From: Pseudoscleropodium purum | Lineage: Eukaryota > Streptophyta > Bryopsida > Hypnales > Brachytheciaceae | DNA: 64,000 nt | Direction: 5' to 3' | Assembly (NCBI GenBank): GCA_963969395.1 | Contig: OZ017805.1 | Coordinates: 9,734,001-9,798,000 of the forward strand | Shown: positions 24,030 to 34,560 of the stretch, piece by piece | How the letters are laid out: every line of letters begins with the position of its first letter | Position numbering within the stretch: the stretch's first letter is position 1 | Translations under genes and position numbers: made by a program | The notes under the pieces: generated by a model | What the model saw: only the letters and a program-made list of their open reading frames with translations | The model's database searches: none | Told to the model about the DNA's origin: nothing

Positions 24030-25051
24030 CGGTTCCTGCGATGGGAATTGGGAGTTGTTCATTTTGCAAACTTCTTGTACCTTTCCATTCTCTTCGTTGT
24101 GTATCTCTCTCCAGCGCGACAGGATTGTATGATGTGGAGTTAGGATAGTACGAGTTGGTTGGCAAGTGAATTCTCCCCTTGGTGTTTATTTTCCGATCCA
24201 AGGTGCATGTGAGTAGGTACCGAAGAGTTGGGAGTGAACTTAGTTCCTCAGCACGTCTAGAGTTTGAGATTCCGGGTGAGAAAGCCGTTGTTAGGCTAGG
24301 CGGGTAGGGAGGGATTCCTTAGCTGTGCTAGAACTCCCGGGTGGGAAATCCGGTCGAGTGTCCGATCTCTTGTGAGGTCTCACCACCCGTATGGGTAACG
24401 GAAGAACTTTAGTTGATGTTGGAACGGACGGGTGCACTTGTAACCACCTGTCTTCGCACGGATCGGAAGTAGCATCAAGGTCGTTGTAGTACGAGAGGGT
24501 CGAGTGTGGGGTCTTTGTATGACCTACAACCCGGATTGCTATCTGGGTTGTTGTGAAGGACCAAACCGGATCCGGATTAGCTTAGGAGTCTAGAAGGTAG
24601 GACAGTGGGTCTTCAGCCACTATAAGTCACGGAAGGAGTGGTGGGCCTACCACTCTCAAAATTAAGCGGCGACCCCTCTGATGGTGAAACAGAGGCAAAA
24701 CCAAACCGGATAGGATTACGAGTACAGGATGACCATCCCGACCGGATTGTTCAGGACGGATTTCCAGGATCGGAAGTTGTGAGATCCTGGGATTTGGGTA
24801 TTTGTACGGACCGGATAGTTAGTAGGACCGGAAGAAGGAGTAATCCGGTCTGAAGTTATTCGGTGTGGTAGTATTTCTGGTTCTAGATCTAGGACCGGAA
24901 AGTAAGATTGGCATACTGACTGAGCTTAACTGCTTAATAGAGCTAGATACTTCACAGGATCTCGTGGGTTCGATCTTTAGAGTCACTTAGTTATACTCTA
25001 GAGCGATTTTTGTGAGTATAATGGGGAATTGACCTGCCCTGTGCTGCGACA
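24030..25051 (+). other. Non-coding 3' part of the LTR-like element (putative R-U5)
   Basis: Dense in CCGGA/TCCGG motifs, with no long ORF. A block near 24,665-24,695 (GCGGCGACCCCTCTGATGG, then GTGAAACAGAGG) is conserved in copy 2 near 49,293-49,318 (GCGGACCCCCTGATGG, then TAAAATAGAGG). Its complement is recognisable in copy 3 near 55,201-55,222. This block is better kept than the DNA around it. Confidence 0.5.
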
Positions 25052-25056
25052 TATGC

Positions 25057-26029
25057 ATTGCACCCTTCACATGAAAAAAAATTATAGTACATTATGTCCA
25101 TTGCTTATGAACTTTCAATTGGGTTATGTTAACTATATTAAAATTATTGGTAAAGTTGAATTTTTACTTGGTTGACATTGCACATTCTAGAGGGAAAAAA
25201 ATATAAGTCAAATAATTCCTAAACACCTTCAATAGAAATTCAAAGGCATTTTCAAGAAAAATAAATAATTGCAAACAAAATTGCTTTTTATTTCAACAAA
25301 TGGGCAATTGAAATTAATGATGGCTTCTACACATTGGATGGTACCATTTGGAATGCATAGTGGCTCAATGTAAGTGGTTTTTTTCATTATGTTTGCTAAT
25401 GATTTGGCATGAATATGGAATAGCCCATAGCACTCAAAAATAAAATACTAAGTAATTGACAATTTTTAATTATAATGAGAACTTCAAAATAAAATTGTGT
25501 CTTACCATTCATGTGCTGAATAACAACTACTAATTCTAAATGTCATCAATATTATAAATGGCTTCTATACGTGCAATTCAAAGTTTTCTAATAGAATTGG
25601 TGCCTTCAAAAAAATTTGAAGTAATGAAGATTTTATCCTTTACAAATTATAGTGTAATGAATGATAATCTTGCATGGCATACCATTAAGTATTGCAAAAC
25701 TATATTTTATTTGTCATGATTAATATAAATGGATTTAGAACATGCAATTCAATGTTTTATCATGGATTTGGTGCCATGTATTTTTCTTGAACTTATAGAG
25801 ATTTTATTATAGGCAAATTTTTTTTATTTTAGTGTAGAAAAAAATTCTGTGAATCAAAGATTGATGTTCATATGTCTTAAATTAACCTCTACAATAATAA
25901 AATTATCTATGATTTTTGACAAAAGAAATTCTCCAAAGTGCAACACAAATTATGACACATGTTATTTGAATGTAGAAAGTATAGTTGAAAAAAAATTTGC
26001 ATTTCATGTGGGCTATAATTATTAAGGAT
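25057..26029. repeat. AT-rich DNA with very diverged repeats
   Basis: Segments near 25,325, 25,555 and 25,728 share ATGGCTTCTA or ATGGATTTAG, then AYGTGCAATTCAA-GTTTT and a GGTRCC ending. This suggests old tandem units of roughly 175-230 bp. No genes are visible. Confidence 0.35.
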
Positions 26030-28645
26030 TGAAACCAAAAAAAAGAAGGAATAACAAAAGATAATCATGAATAGAAGATTTTGATGCAATTTCCAACTTC
26101 TACCAAATTTTTTTACATAGGTGTTATGCCCAAGTTTATGACTTTTGCATGATTAGTTTCTTAATATATAGGACCTTCTTTAAACTCGTGAAATTTTTTT
26201 GATGATGTAATGCATTCCATGAAGATCATTTCATTTCAAAATTTTAAAGCCTTCAAATCTTAAATTAAAGTTCATATAGATTTTTCTTATTTAAACATTT
26301 TTTTCCATTTTTATTTTCTACCATGTGCATGGATAATTATCTTGGTAATTTTTTGGATTTTGCCAAAGACATTAATTTTTTTTAGTGTGTGTGTGTTCAA
26401 TTGCGTCCTACACATAAAAGAAAAAAGGAACAATAAAAAATAATCATGAAGAGTCAATGTTGAGAGTATTTCCAACTTGTACCAATTTTGTTTATGTAGG
26501 TGTTATACCCAAGTCCATGACTTTTGCGTGAGTGTTTCTTTAATGTACAAGACTTGAGATTTCTTTTATTGACAAGGTTCATTCCAAAAAAAATTACTCT
26601 ACCATAAATTTTTATAACCTTGGAATATTAACTTAATGTTCAAGGCGTTTCTTATTTCAATCTTTTTTCCTTTTTCCTTTTCCACCACATGCATGTAGAA
26701 TTATTTTGGTAAATTTTTGGGTTTTGCTAAGGATATTTTCTTTTGTAGTGTATGTGTACAATTGCTTCCTACACATTAAAAAAAAAAGAAATGAAAAATA
26801 ATCATGTATAGTCAATATTGAGAGCATTTCCAACTTGTACCAAACTTTTTTTACATAGTTGTTATGCCCAAGTCTATGACTTTTGCGTGAACAGTTCATT
26901 AAAGTATAGGACCTTGTTTTTATTTGATTTTGAAAAATGTGGTCCATTCCAAAAAAATCACTACACCACAAATTTTTATAGCCTTGGAATCCTAACATAA
27001 AGTTCAAGGTGTTTTTTATTTCAAAATTTTTTTCCATTTTTGTTTCCACCACGTGTATGACTAACAATTTTGGTAATTGTTTGGGATTTTGCCAAGGACA
27101 TTCATTTTTTTAGTGTATATATTCAATTGCATCCTACAAGTAAAAAAGAATAATAATAAAAAAATAATCATGAATAGCCGTCGTTGAGAACATTCCAAAA
27201 AGATCACTCCACCACAAATTTGTATAGCTTTTGAATCCTAATATAAAGTTCAAGGTGTTTCTTATTTCAACGTATTTTCCTATTTTATTTTTCGCCACGT
27301 GCATGTATAATAATTTTGGTAATTTTTTGGATTTTGCCAAGGACATTTATTTTTTTAGTATCTATGTTCAATTGTGTCCTGTACGTAAGAAAATTAGGAA
27401 TAATAAAAAATAATCATGAAGAGTCAATGTTGAGAGCATTTCCAACTTGTACCAATTTTTTTCACATAGTTATATCCAAGTCCATGACTTTTGTGTAAGC
27501 AATTCATTAAAGTCCATGACTTTTGTGTAAGCAGTTCATTAAAGTACAAGGCCTTTTTTATTTATTTTTTAAAGACGTGGTCCATTCCAAGAAGATCACT
27601 CCACCACATATTTTTATAGCCTTAGAATATCAACTTAAAATTCAAGGCATTTTTTATTTCAACATTTTTATTCTTTTTTATTTTCCACCATGTGCATGTT
27701 TAATTATTTTGGTAATTATTTTAGGTTTTGCCAAGGACATTTTCTTTTGTAGTGTATGTGTTCAATTGCGTCCTACATATAAAAAAAAATAATAATAGAA
27801 AATAATCATCAAGAGTCAACGTTGAAACAATTTCCAACTTGTACCAATTTTTTTCACATAGTTGTTATCCCAAGTCCATGACTTTTGCGTAAGCGGTTCA
27901 TTTATGTATATGACCTTTTTTTTTAATCTTTTTTCAAAAGATGTAGTCCATTTCAAGAAGATCACTCTACCAAAAGTTTTTATAGCCTTGGAATCCTTAC
28001 TTAAAGTTCAAGGCGTTTCTTATTTCAACATTTTTTTTCTATTTTAATTTTCCACAACGTACATGGGTAATTAATTTGGTATTTTCTTGGATTTTGCCAA
28101 AGACATTCAATTTTTTTAGTATGTGTGTTCAATTGCGTCCTATACGTAAGAAAAAAAGGAATAATAAAAAATAACCATGAATAGTCAACATTGAGACAAT
28201 GTCCAACTTGTATTAATTTTTTTTACGTAGTTGTTATGCCCAAGTCCATGACTTTTGCGTGAGCAGTTCATTAAAGTATAGGACCTTCTATTTTATTTTT
28301 TTAAAAAGACGTGGTACATTCCGAGAAGATCACTCCAATACAAATTTTTATAGCCTTGAAATTCTAATTTAATTCAAGGCGTTTCTTATTTCAATATTTT
28401 TTTTATTTTTTTATTTTCTACCACGTACATGGATAATTATTTTGGTATTTTCTTGGATTTTGCTAAGGACATTCATTTTCTTAGAATGTATATTCAATTG
28501 CGTCCTACACGTAAAAAAAAGGAATAATAAAAAGTAATCACGAGTAGTCGATGTTGAGACAATTTCCAACTTGTACCAATTTTTTTCACGTAGTTGTTAT
28601 GTCCAAGTCCATGACTTTTGTGTGACAATTTAAAAAAATACAAGA
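26030..28645 (+). repeat. Satellite array, about seven units of roughly 360 bp
   Basis: The landmark CAAGTCCATGACTTTTGCGT or a close variant occurs at 26,131, 26,510, 26,869, 27,477, 27,871, 28,241 and 28,604. Spacing is 359-394 bp, except across 26,869-27,477 where one unit has lost about 115 bp. The unit at 27,477 has a 33 bp internal duplication of the landmark. Other shared pieces are GGATTTTGCCAAGGACATT, CAATTGCGTCCTACACGTAA and AATAATCATGAAGAGTCAA. ORFs of 60-136 codons across the array are artefacts of the repeat. Confidence 0.85.
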
Positions 28646-28862
28646 TCTAACATTATATTCAAAAATTTGGGAGAATTGGACTCACTTAAAATAATATTGT
28701 TCTAGTCAAATATTGTTGAGAAATACTAAAATAATTAGTTTTTGAGTGCAATTTCCATTAAAATGAGAGCATAATGACATACAAAGTCCATAAGCAACTT
28801 GAGTTGGAATTGAAGTTTCAATGCTTTCATTGATATACATATTGATCATGCCATCTTCTAGA

Positions 28863-29070
28863 CACCAAGTGATGACTTATGTGGTTAATTATAGGGGGTT
28901 GTTTATGTCATTCAAGCGGTTGAGTTCAATTCCTGTTGAATTTGTATGAGCAGTTGAGACACATGCATGATTTGGAGCTACCTAATGACCTATGCAAGCA
29001 GGAAAGTTGTAACAATTGATTGGTCCCCTATTTGGATTGTGACAAGTGCTTAACATGTTTATCAAAAACT
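28863..29070 (+). mobile_element. SINE-like element, copy 1
   Basis: Begins ACCAAGTGATGACTTATG and contains GCGGTTGAGTTCAATTCCTG (box B-like). It ends near TTAACATGTTTATCAAAAAC. It aligns along its length with the inverted copy at 14,463-14,653. It sits just beyond the satellite array. Confidence 0.5.
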
Positions 29071-29280
29071 AAGTGGCTATATCCATTACCTTTTTCTAAT
29101 TGCATTAGACTTTCAAATGAAGTGTATGTAGATATTATAATGTAAGTGCTTACAAAATATCAAATCAAATAATAAAAAAGAAGAATAATCTAAATACAAA
29201 AGTATAGAAAAATAAATAAATGCTCTCGTTTCGTAAAAACAAAACGTGGTTTCTAAAATATACAAGCAATACCAAACTAT

Positions 29281-29588
29281 CACTAAAAAAAAATTGTGTT
29301 GAACTTGATTAAAACTGTGTTTTTTTGGTCAAAACTATACTTTACTTGATAGAAACTGCATTGCATTCAGTAGAAAAGTATGGAATCAGTTTCATTGAGT
29401 TTCCCCTTCATAATGCAAAATTTTGCATTGAAACGTTGGAATGTCGAATTTGACAAGTAAAATGTAGACTTTTGTATTGGAATTCAAAATTCTACATTAC
29501 AAAAGGAGAATTCAACAAAACCGATTTCATACTTTTTTGTTGAGTAAAACGCAGTTTTTGACAAGTTCAATGTAATTTTCTTCTAGTG
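29281..29588. mobile_element. CACTA-type MITE, 308 bp
   Basis: The left end CACTAAAAAAAAATTGTG, then TTGAACTTG, mirrors the right end, whose complement reads CACTAGAAGAAAATTACA, then TTGAACTTG. That gives about 27 bp terminal inverted repeats with a few mismatches. The flanking trinucleotide TAT is duplicated (29,278-29,280 and 29,589-29,591), as expected for CACTA transposition. It is non-coding and internally rich in AAAACTG/TTTTGCATT inverted pieces. Its ends differ beyond CACTA from those of the 13.8 kb element, so another CACTA family probably mobilised it. Confidence 0.85.
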
Positions 29589-29826
29589 TATAAATCCAAA
29601 CCAACAAAACTCAAACCTATGCCATCTATTGTAATATACAAATTCCATCCATTACTCACAAAATGCAGATGCTAAAGAGAAAACAAAACATGCCACATGT
29701 GCACATATGTGCTTATGGCTTTTCAATTGTACAAAGTCAAACTTTAGTTGATGACTTCAATTTGTATAGCTAGAATCTTGATCACACACTCTATAATGTC
29801 TTTTTGAATCTTCAACTTCTATAGTA

Positions 29827-31900
29827 TCATAAGAGCATTTGTATGCTGCCAAACCGGATGTTTAGTTTCATCAACCTTCTAACGTAGACCTCTTTCATTG
29901 TCCCATCCACTATAGAAGTCTTGAACATCCTAATTCCTTGATGTTGGATGGAAGTATTAAATAAAAATACAATTTGGATTTTCTGGATTTGAGTTTGGAT
30001 TTGATAATGCCCTTGCAATCCACACTGGATGGGAGTCACCATCAGAAGGTCAAATTGCAATAAAATAACCTTCAAAGAGATCTCAAGCCACTCTAAAGGA
30101 TGGATTTGAGCGACCACTCAATGGACTAATGTATGCTTCATTCTCTTCAGATTCTTTACAATCCTCACCATCATCGTTTAGTTGATCCATTTGACTTGCT
30201 TGAACAAGTGTAGTTGGCCAAAAACCATCCCTCAAAACATGAAAGGTAGGTAATGGCTCCATCAACACTATCTTAATGCCATTCCAATATTCCAACAAAT
30301 GCTTGTAATATCTTCATTAATCCCTAATGATGTCTGCATTGTATAAATTGTCCCAATACTTCACAAATTCCAATACACCTTTTACAATGTCTTCCAAGCC
30401 TTTCATTGGCTTAAGTGGAACAAGCAACGGTGCACTGTATAGCTACAAGCTTCACCTTTCACCATCTTTTTTCCACAACTTAATACCTCTTCCATCATCT
30501 CTTAACAAATCAACATTTGTGCACAGAATTTTGTACTTCATAACAGGGCACTTCATTGAATCTAGGTAGAACTTCATTTGATGTGGTCTCATATGTTCGG
30601 CAAAGATGTCATCGCCATCCACAAATGAATTTACAATAAAATCTTTGAAATCAAGCACCTCTTGAATGAGATGAGGGATAGTAGAGATAGAATCCACATC
30701 CATGAATGACTTCATGAGTGCAAAGAGTGTAGGAAAGTTCTCCTTCTTCAAAAGCATACTCCATCTTTCAAATAGTGCATCAGTGTCATCAATTATGCAT
30801 ATAATCAACAATCATAAAGTTCACATAGACTTCCCAAAAGATCTTGTTTGCAACAAATAGAGACCAAAAACAAAAAAATATATCTATTCTTATTGTCTCT
30901 AGTGGCATTGTCCATTTGCATGTTCAAAATGAGAGGGAGCCACGTTGCTAAAGTTAAGGTATTTGGCGGCGGTGGTTATGATGCTTTGCATATATCCGCA
31001 CCCTCTAGTACCGCCCTAAACAAATTCGTGGGCTTTGAATTCTTGAACAACTCTCGAAGAGAAGACTTTGGTTCCAATTCCAAATCTTGCAACAACTTTG
31101 CCATTGAACCAATGGTATAATTGGAGTCATGTATGAAGTCCTCCTAGCCATAATGCGCATAGCGTACATTCGCATGACTGTGCACAATCATGTTCATCAC
31201 AAAAATGGGTAGCTTCACAAGGCCATCAAGTTTGTTACTCTTGTGAAAAAAGATGGGAGAAGTGGTTCTCGCATGATTCATCTTGTCATGTATGATTGTA
31301 ACACATTCGTGTAGCAAATTAAACGATAAATCTTGGTTATTGTAATACACATCCCTATGAGTGTGAGCAACGACAAGATGCTTGTCTAGTCTCTTTGACC
31401 ACTTCAAAGAACTTTGGGATCTAGCAATAGTACTTCTTAGGAGTTCATTATATTTGTCACAAGTAGCGCACTGAGCAAAATTATCTCCTGGCTTCTTTAC
31501 ATCATACTCTAAGAACTTTGTGGATCTGATCTTGCTCAAGTTTGAAGTCGAGATCTCCTTCAAACCAAAAGCCACATTGGTTTCATTTAGTTTTTTTAAT
31601 TGGTCCTTCTATTGAAATGAGATCGGAAGAATCTTAGATACAACATTATCACTGGCCTTCAAAGTTCCAGTATAATATGGCATCTGATTGGCTTCTTTGT
31701 CTAGGATGCACTTCAACAAAGTTGTGGCTTATTTGGTATGTTGTCTTGGCTTGAGCAATCCTATATTATCGTAGTCCTTTGCTTCTTGATCATCCTTCAT
31801 GTACTTCAAGTAGCAATAGAATGTAGACTCAACAACCCTTACAATATGCATTTATGTGCGCACACATTTATCTCTTCAATCATGACCATCTTTCTTCTGC
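29827..31900 (-). pseudogene. Decayed transposase-like gene with DUF7869-type features (copy B)
   Basis: The minus strand gives, from high to low coordinates: a 143-codon piece (31,575-31,144: FLEYDVKKPGDNFAQCATCD and HDKMNHARTTSPIFFHKSNK); a broken stretch matching the QxDN region near 30,880-30,930 (HFEHANGQCH, degraded); a 119-codon piece (30,811-30,452: DDTDALFERWSMLLKKENFP, then MKSFMDVDSISTIPHLIQEV); and C-terminal pieces to 29,827. Order and wording parallel copy A at 10.9-12.7 kb (DDIDTLFGKWSIQLKKENLP), so both derive from one family. Stops and frame changes make it non-functional. Sequence above 31,575 may hold further decayed coding DNA. No element ends were found. Confidence 0.7.
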
Positions 31901-32214
31901 GTGCATCTTGATGAATTTGTCTATGCACATTAGTCTTTATGAAGGTTTTGTGCTTGAAAGTTGAATTTCAATACATGCATTTTCAAAAAGCTCAAATTTT
32001 CTCTTAGAAACAGTTGAATGTAATTCTTGCTGCAACACACTTTACTAAACAATGCGTTGATTGATTCTTGAATGAAAAGGTCTTTTATTTAATCAACACT
32101 CTCACAAGGCGGGTTTTGGATGGCACTTGCATATAGCCTTGCAAATTTTGAAGAAGGTGGATTCAAGAGTGCTGTTTGAAGATGGTTGAAATTGTCCCTA
32201 GCTTCATGATCATG
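31901..32214. other. Gene-free spacer
   Basis: Nothing recognised. It ends beside CACAC (32,215-32,219), the probable left target duplication of the next element. Confidence 0.4.
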
Positions 32215-32219
32215 CACAC

Positions 32220-33757
32220 TATGGGAGCATGAAAATTCAAACCGGATAAATAAGTCTAGAATTCAAATTAGATAGACTTCCAAATTTTATTTTGGTAACC
32301 CCTAGAGATTTCAACTACACTACGACTATAATAGAAATAGTCAATTTCCAGATTGCTAAAACCGTTAGTAATGTTATGGAAACGGATCCGATACGGATCC
32401 GAGATTCGGAAAAATATTGGATTCCCCAAACCTACATTCTAGATTTCTGGTTTAGGAAACTAGGAAACCATTAGAGGAATGGTCTTCTATCTGTTCTCCA
32501 CTGGGAACTATCGACTGCATGCTAGGTACTTAAACCCATTACTACTTCTTTTTCTCTCCCTCTTTGCTTGCTAAACTTGATGAACATATAGTTGAGAGAA
32601 AGAATGGTGAGATAGCAACCAAGATAGGAAGAGGATGGAAGGATTAGTACCGGATTAGTTTATCAATTGTCGGTAATTCATGGCGACGGCTGCCGATCTA
32701 GTTGTACAAAAGTCTGGAGTTGTAGCCTGGATGGTTTGTTTGGTTATTTCTTCTGATTTGGCTCATTGAGCTCAGTTGGAGGAAGACCTCATGTGTACTG
32801 GGTGTGTTGAATTGTTAGATAGGCCGTGGAGCATGAAGAATGAAAAAATGATTCAAAAACTCATTTACGGAGTTCCGAATCAGTACGAGTTGATAGTGAG
32901 AGGTTGACCTGTAGCTTGGACGGAAGACATTTGGGTGGATGTCTATTTGTTTAAAAGAAATGGGCTCGGACTAGCCAAAATAGTAGATAAATACGTAGGT
33001 GGAAAGTTCCAAAGTCAAGCCTACTCAAAGGAGGGTTTTGCCATTAGTGATTGTAAAAATGAGAGGCATAGATGGGTACTGAATTTCCTAATTCCAATCT
33101 TGTATCAAGAAAAGCCTACCTAGATTATAGTCATAGTTGTCAACACCATTTTTGGAGCTTTCAAGGACTGGATCGTTCATTGGGGAAGAGTGATTCAAGG
33201 AGTAGTGGGCAAGCTGGTAGAGCACGTGGGCCGTGCGAAATACAATCCTATCATACCATATTTGTTCCACTTCTATCACTACAAGGAACTCTTGAGTGCT
33301 GCGGAGATGATTGAATACAACACCACAGTCGAGATTTTGCAGTATGGCCTTACAGATGAATTGGAGAAGGAAAAAAAGAAATCCGAAGAAGAAGAGAAAC
33401 TGGAAGAGGAAGAAGAAGCAGTGGATAGGAAATGAAGGAAGTCCATAGATCCAGCGGCAAGGGGGAAGGTGCCAACATCAGAAAGGGAGGAGCCCATTTC
33501 AAATCCGAAACATCCTCAAGAGTTGGAGTTCTTCGAAGCCAGAATCCAGTGGATATAGCAGGCCAAATAGATGTATGGCGACTTGAAGGATCACGTGCTT
33601 CTTATCGTAAGCGAACTCAAGGTAGAGTCGTACCAAATTTTGGAGGAGATCCAGAAATGTCCAAATTCGAAAGAGTTTTGATAGAAGGAAGAACAAATCT
33701 GGAAGTTGGAGGAGGAAAATAATAGCCTCAAGTCCCAATTGCAGTAGACGGAGAAGG
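32220..33757 (+). mobile_element. LTR-like element copy 2, left part (split by the CACTA element)
   Basis: It begins TATGGGAGC, corresponding to TGTCGCAGC in copy 1 and TGTGGGAGC in copy 3. The interrupted sequence resumes at 47,541 and ends ...GTGCAACA at 49,559. Without the insert the element is about 3,554 bp. Flanks CACAC (32,215-32,219) and TACAC (49,560-49,564) match at four of five bases, consistent with an old 5 bp target duplication. It has lost most of the CCGG sites of copy 1, as expected for long-methylated DNA. Confidence 0.75.
32680..33757 (+). pseudogene. Decayed copy 2 of the element ORF, N-terminal part
   Basis: Starts near 32,680 (MATAADLVVQKSG) and runs in one main frame to about 33,435 with at least three stops. 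It aligns with copy 1 throughout: PVAWTEDIWVDVYLF against PVSWNEGMWRAVYGF, KEGFAISDCKNERHRW against KDGYAVEDCLDDRHRR, and LNFLIPILYQEKPT against LQFLVPVLHPEKPT. A Glu/Lys-rich tract follows at 33,355-33,430, where copy 1 has its acidic tract. The frame then breaks, and coiled-coil-like sequence continues to the CACTA insertion point. Confidence 0.75.
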
Positions 33758-34560
33758 CACTATAAGAATCTGGTGTTTTTTGAAACATTAGAAAAAACAG
33801 GGTCTAACGTTACGTTTGACGGAACGCAGGTCAACATTGATGTCTAAAAAAATTCGTTATAACCGACAGGCAAAAAACGTGTGAAAAACGTGGGAGAAAC
33901 GTGCCATTTTTTTGAGGACATCACGTGAAACGCAGGCAAAAGAGCAATCCTTGAAGTGACATGTGGAGGCCATGTCACTGCCCCGTAGACTTTGGCGGAC
34001 GGGCAGTGCCACGTGGGACACTTTATCATCCATGACGTGTCTGTTGACGTGGACCCTTGTAAAATATGACGTGGACTCATAAAATCTGGCGTGGCATTTG
34101 CAGTACATTCTGTGGCTTCAAATTTATGGTGCTCTGTGATGTTATGTGTGATGTTCTCTTTGACGCAAAGATGTTTTTTGGGACACCATGTTGGACATGG
34201 TCCTTGTTTATTGGGACATCATGTGGGACATACGTTACATTCAAAGATAGTGAAACGTTTGTACCAATGTCAGTTCTGACATTCAATGGAGCGCCACATG
34301 TAGCACTTTATAGGTTGCTGCGTTTCAATGAATGTTATTATGGACATGGTCTTCCACTTGTTTTGAAAAAAGCCCTGTTTTCATCAGCATTCTATATAAC
34401 ATGCAATTATTTCGAGTACACTAAATTCCTAATAGCAAAGCCGTGGTTCCAAACGGAAACACAATCATGAAGTACAAAGTTCAAAGTTCAAAGCCCAAGG
34501 CAACGTTCAAGACAACATAGAGCATTTCATATTCATAGAAGAAAGCATAAGAGCAAAATG
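33758..34560 (+). repeat. CACTA left subterminal region
   Basis: After the terminal CACTATAAGAA come repeated short motifs: AACGCAGG (33,822 and 33,929), AAAACGTG/GAAACGTG (33,870-33,905), GACGTGGA (34,047 and 34,070) and GGGACA (about 34,015, 34,180, 34,212, 34,225). Such arrays are the binding sites of the element's own protein in En/Spm. Here that role is inferred. The non-coding left arm continues to about 35,500 without supported genes. Confidence 0.5.

Larger units (their letters stand above)
21765..25051 (+). mobile_element. Young LTR-like element (solo LTR or unusual unit) carrying an intact ORF, copy 1
   Basis: The 3,287 bp unit starts TGTCGCAGC and ends GCTGCGACA, a 9 bp inverted terminal match with the canonical TG...CA of LTR retroelements. 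It is flanked by an exact 5 bp duplication, TATGC (21,760-21,764 and 25,052-25,056). No part of the first few hundred bases recurs inside it, and no primer-binding site or polypurine tract is seen, so it is not a full element with two LTRs. The simplest reading is a solo LTR of about 3.3 kb. It is much richer in GC and in CCGG sites than its surroundings and contains GGATCC three times in a row near 23,901-23,920. Two diverged relatives occur at 32,220-49,559 (split) and 54,868-58,530 (inverted). Confidence 0.85.

Noticed and set aside
21765..25051. Reading copy 1 as a cut-and-paste DNA transposon with 9 bp inverted ends
   Set aside because: TG...CA ends, a 5 bp duplication and short imperfect terminal inversion fit retroviral-type integrase better. 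No transposase is encoded, though the possibility is not fully excluded.
26657..28047. ORFs of 60-136 codons in the satellite
   Set aside because: They repeat with the 360 bp unit and carry frame changes; artefacts of the array.
26030..28645. CRISPR-like regular spacing
   Set aside because: Units are about 360 bp, diverged and without unique spacers; a plant satellite.
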